NCBI GenBank assembly: GCA_019187195.1
Contig: JABAQT010000069.1
Location: 20,929-84,928 of the forward strand
DNA length: 64,000 bases
From: Bryobacteraceae bacterium
Lineage (GTDB): Bacteria > Acidobacteriota > Terriglobia > Bryobacterales > Bryobacteraceae
Reading direction: 5' to 3'
Part shown: piece by piece, positions 48,008-55,813 of the stretch
How positions within the stretch are numbered: position 1 is the first letter of the stretch
Layout of the letters: every line of letters begins with the position of its first letter
Program-made: the position numbers and the translations under genes
Notes under the pieces: model-generated
Seen by the model: the letters and a program-made list of their open reading frames with translations, nothing else
What the model was told of the DNA's origin: nothing
Database searches by the model: none

Positions 48008-49186
48008 TTACTGCAAGTTTTCGAAAATGCCCGCTGCTCCCTGCCCGCCGCCGATGCACATGGTGACCATTCCGTACTTCGAGTTGCGGCGGCGCATCTC
48101 GCGAAGGATGGTGGCGGTGAGCTTCGCGCCCGTGCAGCCGAGCGGGTGGCCGAGGGCGATAGCCCCGCCATTCAGGTTGAGGCGGTTCATATCGAGGCCT
48201 GCCTCGCGGGCCACGGCCAGAGCCTGTACCGCGAACGCTTCGTTCAACTCGATAACGCCGATGTCATCGAGGCTGAGGCCGGCCATCCCGAGGGCTTTGG
48301 GGATGGCTACAACCGGACCCATGCCCATGATCTCCGGCGCAACGCCGCCGACGGCGAAGCTCACGTAGCGCGCCATTGGCTTCAGCCCAAGTTCCCTGGC
48401 GCGCGGTTCCGACATGACGATGGCGGCGGCGGCTCCGTCGCTGGTCTGCGAGGAGTTGCCCGCGGTGACGGAGCCATCGGAGGCGAAGACGGCTTTCAGT
48501 TTCGAGAGCGCCTCGAGCGAAGTGTCGGCGCGGGGGCCTTCGTCCCTCCGGAAAACTGTTTTCGTTGTGTGCGGCGCGCCATTCGAGAGGACCGTCGTCT
48601 CGACCTCGAGCGGCACGATCTCTTCGTCGAACCGGCCCTCGGCTTGCGCCTGAAGGGCGTTCTTGTGGCTGCGCAGGGAGAAGGCGTCCTGGTCTTCACG
48701 GCTGATGTCATACTTCCGGCGTACACGTTCGGCGGTAAGCCCCATCCCCATATAGATTTCCGGCCAGTGGTCGACAAACCAGGGGTTCGGCGCGAACTTG
48801 TTGCCGCTCATCGGGACCATGCTCATGGACTCGCTTCCGCCGGCGATGATGATGTCCGCTCCTCCCGCGCGGATTCGGTCGGCCGCCATGGCGATAGCTT
48901 GCAGACCGGAAGAGCAGAAGCGGTTGATGGTGACGCCAGGCACGGTTTCTGGAAGGCCGCCGCGGAGAGCGATGAGGCGCGCCATGTTCATGCCGGATTC
49001 GGCTTCAGGCATTGCGCAGCCGATGATCACGTCATCGACCGCGTCTTTCCGCACTTGCGGATACTTGTCGAGCAGCGCCTTGACCACGGCGGCTCCCATG
49101 TCGTCGGGGCGGGTATTCCTGAGGGCTCCGCGGCCCGATTTGCCGACTGCCGTCCGAAGGCAGTCGATGACGACGGCTTCTTGCAT
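48008..49186 (-). CDS. Acetyl-CoA acyltransferase (thiolase)
   Basis: The ATG at 49186 gives 392 aa; the longer frame upstream reads as intergenic. Conserved thiolase sites: [18 protein letters not shown] (acyl-accepting Cys), [18 protein letters not shown] (His), and [14 protein letters not shown] (Cys). Length and motifs fit FadA/PhaA-type enzymes; whether degradative or biosynthetic cannot be decided. With the acyl-CoA dehydrogenase downstream, beta-oxidation is the better guess. The 184 bp upstream hold a possible TTCATG/TAAGAT promoter (17-nt spacer) but no gene. Confidence 0.93.
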   Translation of the reverse strand: MQEAVVIDCLRTAVGKSGRGALRNTRPDDMGAAVVKALLDKYPQVRKDAVDDVIIGCAMPEAESGMNMARLIALRGGLPETVPGVTINRFCSSGLQAIAMAADRIRAGGADIIIAGGSESMSMVPMSGNKFAPNPWFVDHWPEIYMGMGLTAERVRRKYDISREDQDAFSLRSHKNALQAQAEGRFDEEIVPLEVETTVLSNGAPHTTKTVFRRDEGPRADTSLEALSKLKAVFASDGSVTAGNSSQTSDGAAAAIVMSEPRARELGLKPMARYVSFAVGGVAPEIMGMGPVVAIPKALGMAGLSLDDIGVIELNEAFAVQALAVAREAGLDMNRLNLNGGAIALGHPLGCTGAKLTATILREMRRRNSKYGMVTMCIGGGQGAAGIFENLQ

Positions 49187-49370
49187 TCGTGGAACTCCCA
49201 GGCGCTGTCTTGGGCCTGTAAGCGGCGCTCCGGGCCCGGCGCTCACCCCTATCTTAGACCCTTATCATGCGGGCATGAACGTAACGCCGCCGGCGAGGAA
49301 GACTTACATAAGCGGTCCCGGCTTTCCGGATGCGAAGGAACGCGTTCATGCATATGATTCGACGGGACGG

Positions 49371-50684
49371 CTACTTCACGCCCACACGGCGCAGAACCGT
49401 GTGGATGGAGCGGAAGATGGTCTCCTCGACATCATCGGAGAAAGGACCGGGCTGGCCGTAGTAGATCATGCTGTCGACGGCTTCGTAGCCGCCTTCGTGG
49501 AGAACGCGCTTCGAGGGGATGTAGCACATGACGTCGTTGCTGTATCCGGCGACGATGAGGTCAGTGTGGGGGAATTCCTTCTTGGCGCGGAGGGCGTAAT
49601 CGACGACCACCTCGCCGCCGAGGGCGAGCAGGGTGACGGATTTCGAGAAGCGGATGGCCTGGACGGGATAGGGGGTGGAGCGGATGGGGCGGCGCTCGTC
49701 ATAGGCTCGCAGCATTTCGGTGGCCCGCTGTTTCTGATAGCGGTTTCCGGTGCGCTGTTCCTGTTCGAACTGCTCGCGGGTGTGCGGGGCGAAGGAGAGT
49801 TCGATACTTTGCCAGGCGGTCTTGAACTTCGGCTCGACCGGTTTCATGTTGCCGTGCAGTACGCGGTTGACCTCGGTGGCGAGGGTCTTGCCGTGTTCAA
49901 CGGCGTCCTCGACTTTACCGCGGGGGGCGGGATTCTGGTCCGCGCCGCAGAGGAGCATGAAGAGGGCGACGGCTCCGGGATTGCTCTCCTCGAGATCCGA
50001 TTGGGCGAAGCCGGCGTAGTCGCCGTTGATCAGATAGCGGTCTCCGCCGAGCGTCGTATTGTGGCAGGCGTAGGCGAAGAGCACGGCGCGGAGTTTGCCA
50101 TCGGGCGCGCGGACGGCGAAGACGGGCACGTCATGATCGACGGGCTTGATTTCGCGGTTGCGGCGATTGATGGCGAAGGGAGCCGAACCGTGAGCGAGGG
50201 AGAGTGTGGCGGGCGCAAGTTCGCCGATGGCGGCTCCGATGACGCTGACAAGGTTGTCCGTCAGCTTGAGCGCATAATCGTCCACCGCCTGCCGCTGGCC
50301 GGGAGTGAGGAAGTACATCGTCATCAGGTTGGGCCGCACCACCGGACCGGAGTGGCTGTGGGAAGAGTTGAGCAGGAGATGGGAGCGCTCGAGGTTGTAT
50401 TGCTTGGCGGCACGGGCGGCCACAACGTCGGAGACGGCGCGGGGCAGTCCGATCAGGTCGGTGGTGACGATGACGATTCTCTGGTGGCCGTCGTCGAGAG
50501 CGAGCGCCTTGGCGTAGATGGGGTGGGAAACGCCTTCGGAGGGCTTGGTGCGGACGGCGTAGCCGGACATCCAGATGGGGCCCGAAGGGGTGATGTCGAT
50601 CTTGGCCGCGCCCGCGCGTAACTGCCTTGGCTTGGCCTCGCCCGGGATCACCAGGAGAAGGAGGAGAGGGAGAAGACGTAGCAT
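49371..50684 (-). CDS. Neutral/alkaline ceramidase N-domain-like exported protein
   Basis: The ATG at 50684 (437 aa) gives a signal peptide (MLRLLPLLLLLVIPGEA), then RAGAAKIDITPSGPIWMSGYA, the start of the ceramidase N-terminal domain. NSSHSHSGPVV and FAYACHNTTLGG match the zinc-site region, and NGDYAGFAQ a conserved loop. The family cleaves ceramide amides, but many bacterial homologues have unknown substrates. It is encoded four bases after the MauE-thioredoxin gene. Confidence 0.8.
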   Translation of the reverse strand: MLRLLPLLLLLVIPGEAKPRQLRAGAAKIDITPSGPIWMSGYAVRTKPSEGVSHPIYAKALALDDGHQRIVIVTTDLIGLPRAVSDVVAARAAKQYNLERSHLLLNSSHSHSGPVVRPNLMTMYFLTPGQRQAVDDYALKLTDNLVSVIGAAIGELAPATLSLAHGSAPFAINRRNREIKPVDHDVPVFAVRAPDGKLRAVLFAYACHNTTLGGDRYLINGDYAGFAQSDLEESNPGAVALFMLLCGADQNPAPRGKVEDAVEHGKTLATEVNRVLHGNMKPVEPKFKTAWQSIELSFAPHTREQFEQEQRTGNRYQKQRATEMLRAYDERRPIRSTPYPVQAIRFSKSVTLLALGGEVVVDYALRAKKEFPHTDLIVAGYSNDVMCYIPSKRVLHEGGYEAVDSMIYYGQPGPFSDDVEETIFRSIHTVLRRVGVK

Positions 50685-50688
50685 ATGG

Positions 50689-51600
50689 TTATTCGATGAA
50701 GCCGAGTTTGCGGAGCGTCTGTTCCGGTTCCTTGCCGTCAAAGATGGGCAGCGCGGCCTTCTGGCGCCCGTTCTCGAGCAGAACGCCGTAGGGTGGATCA
50801 CCGAAGGGGAAGGTCTTTTTGAGCAGATCGAGATCGGTGGAGTTGCCGGCCTTGAGTTTGGTGTCGCGCATGAAATCGGCGGCGAATTGCGGCTGGCGGG
50901 TGGCGATGCCGATAATTCTCGTATCCTCTTTCCATTTGTGCTTGGCCATCTGCCGGGCGGCGGCGTCGCAGTGGCCGCACTCCGGATCATAGAAATAGAG
51001 GAAGACCTTTCCGGCCGCGAGGGAGGTGGGCTTGCCATCGACGGTGATGAGATCCGGCGCCTTGACGCCGCTGTTTTGAGAGAGCGCGAGGCCGTAAGAA
51101 GCGGCGCTGAAGACAGCGATGCCGGCGAGGATCATCGCCGCCCCGCGGATGGTTCCGGCAGGCTTCGACCACAATCCCGCGATAGCGGCCAGCAGGAGCA
51201 TCACGCCGTCACCGATGAAGAAACCGGGGCCGACGCTGCGTTTCAGCCAGGGGAAACACTGGCACTCTTCGCCGCGAAGCTCATTGTAGAAGTAGCCGAT
51301 GTAGAGCATGAAGGCGACGAGCATCAATCCGGTTAGCCAGGCTCCCCACCGGCGGAAACGAGGGATGAGCAGGAGGACGGCGGAGAACAGTTCGCCGGCT
51401 CCGAGCAGGACCGCGGCGGCGAGGCTGAGATCGCCGGGTACTTTGGCCTGCGCCAGCCGGGCGGAAGCGCCGAAAGGATCCGTGGTTTTCCAGACTCCGG
51501 CCACCAGGAAGAGAAGCGCCAGAAGGATGGCGCAGACGGTGGCGGTGATGGTTTTCCACGAAGGCAGATCCACGGGGGCGGCCAGACCGGGGTGTGCCAT
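50689..51600 (-). CDS. MauE/DoxX-like membrane protein fused to a thioredoxin-like domain
   Basis: The ATG at 51600 gives 303 aa; an ATG at 51612 is also possible. Four to six membrane helices in the N-terminal half resemble MauE/DoxX (GAGELFSAVLLLIPRFRRWGAWLTGLMLV, ECQCFPWLKR). A single helix then leads to a periplasmic thioredoxin-like fold with the CGHC active site near residue 208 (VFLYFYDPECGHCDAA). It may supply reducing or oxidising equivalents for disulfide chemistry. It is followed by the ceramidase-like gene. Confidence 0.75.
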   Translation of the reverse strand: MAHPGLAAPVDLPSWKTITATVCAILLALLFLVAGVWKTTDPFGASARLAQAKVPGDLSLAAAVLLGAGELFSAVLLLIPRFRRWGAWLTGLMLVAFMLYIGYFYNELRGEECQCFPWLKRSVGPGFFIGDGVMLLLAAIAGLWSKPAGTIRGAAMILAGIAVFSAASYGLALSQNSGVKAPDLITVDGKPTSLAAGKVFLYFYDPECGHCDAAARQMAKHKWKEDTRIIGIATRQPQFAADFMRDTKLKAGNSTDLDLLKKTFPFGDPPYGVLLENGRQKAALPIFDGKEPEQTLRKLGFIE

Positions 51601-51610
51601 ACTGTCTTGC

Positions 51611-53236
51611 ATGATTTTTATTGTAGCCCTGCTCTGTGCGGCGGCGTGGGCGCAAACGGCGGACCTGGTTGTCGAAAATGCCAATATTTACACGGTGAAT
51701 CGGGCACAACCGAAGGCTTCGGCGATGGCGGTGAAGGATGGACGCATCCTCGCCGTGGGCGAGGATATGGGGCGCTACAAAGGACCGCTGACGCGGCTGA
51801 TCGATGCCATGGGCGCCACGATTGTGCCGGGGATGATCGACAGCCACGGGCACATCGCCGGACTCGGCGACAGCCTGGAGACGCTTGATTTGCGGGAGGC
51901 GAAAACGAGCGGCGAAGCCGTGCGGGCCGTGGAGCGGGCGGTGAGTACGAGGCCGAAGGGGGAATGGATTCGTGGATCGGCATGGGACCAGACACGGTGG
52001 CCGGGCGGAGAGTTTCCGGATTCGGTGGAGCTTTCGCGCGTTTCGCCGGATCATCCGGTGTATCTGACGCGGGTAGACGGGCACGCGGCGTGGGTGAACC
52101 GCAAGGCTCTCGAGATTGCTGATATCAACGCGTCCAAGCGGGACCCGCGCGGCGGGCGCATTTTGAGAGACGGACAGGGCAGGCCCACGGGAATCCTGAT
52201 TGACCGCGCGCAGGGACTGGTGTCGGGAAAGATCCCCCCGCCTGGGGTGGAGCAGGTGAAGGCGCGGATTCTGAGAGGGGCGAGGGAGTGCGCCCGTCTG
52301 GGGTTGACAGGAGTACACGATGCCGGCGCCGGCGAGCGGGAATTGGCGGCGTATCACGCTCTGGCGGCGCAGGGTGAGTTGCCGGTTCGTGTGTACGCGA
52401 TGATTCGCGGAGCGGGCCGACTTTGGGAAGAGTATCTGAAGAAAGGCCCGGAGTTGGGGGACTATCTGACGGTGCGCGGCATCAAACTGATGGCGGACGG
52501 GGCGCTCGGCTCGCGGGGGGCGGCGCTGAAGGAGCCTTACACGGATGAGCCGGGCAATCGCGGGCTGCTTATTCTGAAGGAAGAGGATATCGAGCGTGTG
52601 GCGAAGCAGGCGGTGGCGCGCGGGTTTCAGGTGAGCACGCACGCCATCGGTGACAGGGCCAACCGCGCGGTGTTGGACGCCTATGGCGCGGCGCTTGGCG
52701 GCGTCAATGACAGGCGGTTTCGCGTGGAGCACGCGCAGATTGTCTCGCTCGACGATTTTCCGCTGTTCCGTAAGTTTTCCGTTATCGCGTCGATTCAGGC
52801 GACGCACGCCACCAGCGATATGCGATGGGCGGAGAAGCGGCTGGGAGCGGCGCGCATAAAGGGAGCGTATGCCTGGCAGCGCTTTCTCAAACTGGGAGTG
52901 CGGATCACGAACGGATCGGACTTTCCGGTGGAATCTCCGAATCCGCTGTGGGGTTTTTATGCGGCGGTGACGCGGCAGGACCATGCGGGCATGCCGGTTG
53001 GAGGGTGGATGCCGGAGCAGCGGTTGAGCCGGGAAGAGGCACTCGAGAGTTGGACCATCGGCGGCGCTTACGCGGCGTTCGAGGAGAAGGCGAAAGGCAC
53101 GCTCGAAGCGGGTAAGTTCGCGGATTTCGTCATCCTCTCGGCGGACATTATGAAGATCCCGCCGGCGGAGATTCTGAAGACGCGTGTACGGATGACCGTG
53201 GTTGGCGGGCGCATCGTTTATCAGGAGAGGCCGTGA
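51611..53236 (+). CDS. Exported amidohydrolase (YtcJ-like)
   Basis: The ATG at 51611 gives 541 aa with a short signal peptide (MIFIVALLCAAAWAQ). ADLVVENANIYTVN opens the composite sandwich; PGMIDSHGHIAG has the HxH zinc ligands; THAIGDRANRAVLDAY supplies the next His; RVEHAQIVS and NGSDFPVE complete the metal-site set. YtcJ-type enzymes hydrolyse N-acyl or cyclic amide substrates. Its ATG lies ten bases from the divergent gene start. The next small gene overlaps its stop (GTGA). Confidence 0.9.
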   Translation: MIFIVALLCAAAWAQTADLVVENANIYTVNRAQPKASAMAVKDGRILAVGEDMGRYKGPLTRLIDAMGATIVPGMIDSHGHIAGLGDSLETLDLREAKTSGEAVRAVERAVSTRPKGEWIRGSAWDQTRWPGGEFPDSVELSRVSPDHPVYLTRVDGHAAWVNRKALEIADINASKRDPRGGRILRDGQGRPTGILIDRAQGLVSGKIPPPGVEQVKARILRGARECARLGLTGVHDAGAGERELAAYHALAAQGELPVRVYAMIRGAGRLWEEYLKKGPELGDYLTVRGIKLMADGALGSRGAALKEPYTDEPGNRGLLILKEEDIERVAKQAVARGFQVSTHAIGDRANRAVLDAYGAALGGVNDRRFRVEHAQIVSLDDFPLFRKFSVIASIQATHATSDMRWAEKRLGAARIKGAYAWQRFLKLGVRITNGSDFPVESPNPLWGFYAAVTRQDHAGMPVGGWMPEQRLSREEALESWTIGGAYAAFEEKAKGTLEAGKFADFVILSADIMKIPPAEILKTRVRMTVVGGRIVYQERP

Positions 53237-53763
53237 TCCTGCTGGCTGTGCTGCTGGCTGCCGCCGGTCCGGCTCCGTTTCACTTCGAGCGGATTGTGCG
53301 CGTACCGGCGGCGGACTTCGAAGCGCTGCCGCTGGCGGTGAAGAACCGTCCGGCCACGGTGGAATTGGAGTACGAGATGCGGAAGGGCGGCGCGGGAGTG
53401 CGGATCGCGGTGATGCCGGAAAGCGAGGTGGGCCGGTTCCGTGCGGGGCGGGATCCGGAAGAGGTGGCGTCGGGCACATTCGAGAAGAGCGGACGGTTGA
53501 AGTTCCACGTCTCGACGCCTGGGGACTACGTGGTGGTGGTGGACAACCGGTTGGAGCCGCAAGCGCGGGCAACCGTGGATGTGCGGGGAGTGGTGACATA
53601 CGATCCGGGGCCGAGGGAAGCGCGGTACCTGTCGCGGGGCAGGAAGGCGGTGGTGATCACGCTGAGCTTGGGAATTTTCGTTGCGGTGGCGTGGCTGGCC
53701 GGGCGGAGGTTGTGGGGGATCGGGCTGGCAAACGAAGAGCGGGAGCCCCCGCCGTATGTGTGA
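53233..53763 (+). CDS. Small signal-peptide/TM protein with a beta-sandwich domain
   Basis: The GTG start overlaps the amidohydrolase stop (GTGA). The 176-aa product has a signal peptide, a beta-rich lumenal part (ATVELEYEMRKGGAGVRIAVMP, GRLKFHVSTPGDYVVVVDNRL) and a C-terminal helix (VVITLSLGIFVAVAWLAG). The layout resembles a GOLD/emp24-like domain. The function is unknown; translational coupling suggests it serves the amidohydrolase or its membrane site. It converges with the CRTAC1 gene 18 bp away. Confidence 0.6.
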   Translation: MILLAVLLAAAGPAPFHFERIVRVPAADFEALPLAVKNRPATVELEYEMRKGGAGVRIAVMPESEVGRFRAGRDPEEVASGTFEKSGRLKFHVSTPGDYVVVVDNRLEPQARATVDVRGVVTYDPGPREARYLSRGRKAVVITLSLGIFVAVAWLAGRRLWGIGLANEEREPPPYV

Positions 53764-53781
53764 AGGCGAAGGGCGCGTGGC

Positions 53782-55773
53782 TTATCGGGCGGGAGGCGCG
53801 GGCTCGGGGAGTTTCTGAACGCGGTTCGCGGGGAGATTGGTGAGAGTCCGGACCATACCCGAGGGCCAGCGAATTTCGGCGCGAGTCACGGTGGAAGCCG
53901 TTCCAAGGCCGAAGTGAAGGGGGACGGCGGAAGAGGCGGCATAGCCATTGGTGGTGACCATGCGGTTCCATTGGCTTCCCTGGGGAGTTTCGATCCTGAC
54001 GAGTGTTCCGATGGGCACGTCGAAGGCGATCCAATTGCCTGATGGGTTGCGGTTCCACCATAGGCGGGCGGGTTGATTGAGGCGGGTGATCACAAGGTCG
54101 AGCCGGCCGTCGCGGTCGAAGTCGCCATAGGCGAGACCGCGGTGGAGGGCGGCGCCGGGGAGGGTAGCGGCGGCGAAATGGGTGCGGCGGTTGATATAGA
54201 TCTGAGACTGTTCGAGACCGGACGCTCCGTTGGATAGCCGGGCGTTGATGTGGCCATTGGCGACGGCGAGGTCTTTCCAGCCGTCGTTGTCGAGGTCGAT
54301 GGCGGCGCTGCTCCAACCGGAATTGGCGAGGCTTTCCCGGTAGATGCCGGAGGCGATGGTGCGGTCGGTGAAGGCGGACTTACCGGTGTTGCGGAAAAAG
54401 GGGAAGGTTTCGTTGGTGAGAGCGGTAATGAAGAGGTCCTCAAAGCCGTCGTTATCGAGGTCGCGGAATTCCGCCCCCATCGAGGAGATGGCTTTGCCGT
54501 TTTCATTGAAGGCCACGCCGGTGTCCAGGGCGCACTCCTCGAAGCGGCCGCCGCCGAGGTTGCGGAAGAGGAAGTTAGGCTCGGTGTCGTTGGCGACGAA
54601 GATGTCGAGGAGGCCGTCGTTGCCGTAATCGCCGATGGCCACCCCCATGCCCTTTCCTTTGTGGGCGGCGATACCGGAAGATTCCGAGACATCGCGGAAG
54701 CGGCCGTTGCCGAGGTTGTGGTAGAGCGCATTGGGGAGCGGGCGGTAAAGACGCGGATCACAGTATTGGCGGAAGGCGGGAGTGCCGCAGTAGGGCTCGG
54801 TCTTTGGATCCCATTGGACGTAGCGGACGACGAACAGATCGAGCAGTCCGTCGTTGTCGTAATCGAGCCAGGCGGCGGAGACGGTCCAGAGATCCCCTCC
54901 TTCGAGGCCTGCCTCGGTGGTGACGTCCACGAAGGAACCGTCGCCGCGATTGCGGAACAGGTATTGGGCGTGGAGGCCGGTGAGGAAGAGATCGATGAAG
55001 CCGTCTCTGTCGAAGTCGGCGGCGGCGACTCCCATGACGTTACGCGGCGCGGCGAGTTCCGCCCCGGTCGCGACGGAGAAGGATCCGTCGCGATTGTTGT
55101 GAAGGAGCGCTGAGGGAGCGGTTCCGTTGGCGAGGAAGATATCGGGCCACCCGTCGTTGTCATAGTCGAAGACGGCGGCTCCGGCGAACATGGTTTCGGG
55201 CAGATGCATGGCTCCGGTGGCTCCGTTGCGGACGGTGGCGGGCAGGTCGACCGGCTCGAAACGGAGTTCCGGGGGACGAGGGTTGGGAGCGGACTGGCGG
55301 CGGAGGAACTTTTGGTAATCGATGGAGGCCTGCTTATCGCCGGCGGCCATGGCTTTGCGGAAAAAGACATCGGCCTCCTTAACGCGGGCGAGCGCTTCGA
55401 GGGTGAGGGCCATGCCGAGGAGGGCGGGTCCGTCCTTGGAAGGGAGGCGCTGGTAGGTTTGCAATGATTCGCTGAACTTGTTGTTCAGGAAGAGAGTGCG
55501 GGCGAGGTAATAGCAGGCCTGAGTGTCTTTGGGAGCGAGCCGGCAGGCGTTTCGAAACGGTTCTTCCGCAAGGAGATATTTCTCCTGAGCGGCATAAGTC
55601 ATGGCGAGCCACTTGTAGGGCGGGGCGCTATGGGGGGTGGTCTTGATGGCCTGGTTGAAGAAGCGTTCGGCCGCGGGCCAGTTCCTCGCGCGGAAGGCCT
55701 GTCTGCCCTCGTCGAAAGGGTTGAGCGATAGCTGAAAAAGAAATGGACCGAGTATTGCTATTCGAAAAATCAA
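53782..55773 (-). CDS. CRTAC1-type protein: TPR, FG-GAP/VCBS repeats and ASPIC/UnbV domain
   Basis: From TTG (663 aa), the only usable start before the TPR region. The N-terminus has a signal-like hydrophobic run, then TPR units (about 20-170). FG-GAP/VCBS repeats follow, with many calcium-type DYDNDGWPD, DFDRDGFID, DLDNDGFED loops, and a C-terminal ASPIC/UnbV domain (VRIETPQGSQWNRMV, TRAEIRWPSG). These exported proteins bind calcium and are widespread in acidobacteria, often near TonB receptors. The divergent TonB promoter overlaps its start codon. Confidence 0.88.
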   Translation of the reverse strand: MIFRIAILGPFLFQLSLNPFDEGRQAFRARNWPAAERFFNQAIKTTPHSAPPYKWLAMTYAAQEKYLLAEEPFRNACRLAPKDTQACYYLARTLFLNNKFSESLQTYQRLPSKDGPALLGMALTLEALARVKEADVFFRKAMAAGDKQASIDYQKFLRRQSAPNPRPPELRFEPVDLPATVRNGATGAMHLPETMFAGAAVFDYDNDGWPDIFLANGTAPSALLHNNRDGSFSVATGAELAAPRNVMGVAAADFDRDGFIDLFLTGLHAQYLFRNRGDGSFVDVTTEAGLEGGDLWTVSAAWLDYDNDGLLDLFVVRYVQWDPKTEPYCGTPAFRQYCDPRLYRPLPNALYHNLGNGRFRDVSESSGIAAHKGKGMGVAIGDYGNDGLLDIFVANDTEPNFLFRNLGGGRFEECALDTGVAFNENGKAISSMGAEFRDLDNDGFEDLFITALTNETFPFFRNTGKSAFTDRTIASGIYRESLANSGWSSAAIDLDNDGWKDLAVANGHINARLSNGASGLEQSQIYINRRTHFAAATLPGAALHRGLAYGDFDRDGRLDLVITRLNQPARLWWNRNPSGNWIAFDVPIGTLVRIETPQGSQWNRMVTTNGYAASSAVPLHFGLGTASTVTRAEIRWPSGMVRTLTNLPANRVQKLPEPAPPAR

Positions 55774-55783
55774 ATGGTATTCT
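55755..55783 (+). promoter_or_regulatory. Sigma-70-like promoter of TonB receptor 1
   Basis: TTGCTA at 55755-55760, a 17-nt spacer, and TATTCT at 55778-55783. The expected transcript starts near 55790, about 24 bases before the ATG. The divergent CRTAC1 start codon (55773) lies inside the spacer, so the two transcription units compete for the same stretch. It has the same layout as the promoter at 60510-60538. Confidence 0.6.
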
Positions 55784-55784
55784 G

Positions 55785-55806
55785 GCTCCAATATTCGCTT
55801 GGGAGC
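55785..55806 (+). promoter_or_regulatory. Inverted repeat including the ribosome-binding site of TonB receptor 1
   Basis: GCTCC at 55785-55789 and GGAGC at 55802-55806 form a 5-bp inverted repeat with a 12-nt loop. The right arm contains the GGGAG ribosome-binding site. It lies directly after the -10 box, as in the second receptor but with different bases. It may be an operator or an RNA hairpin. Confidence 0.4.
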
Positions 55807-55813
55807 AACCCTT

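Noticed and set aside
49275..49370. Open plus-strand frame starting MNVTPPARKTY in the gap before the ceramidase-like gene
   Set aside because: It reads on into the antisense strand of the ceramidase gene with no stop near the junction and no ribosome site; the short in-gap stretch is not enough.
51281..53599. Very long open frame on the minus strand opposite the amidohydrolase (772 codons)
   Set aside because: Antisense to a clear gene, with Arg/Pro/His-rich composition typical of high-GC shadow frames and no recognisable domain.
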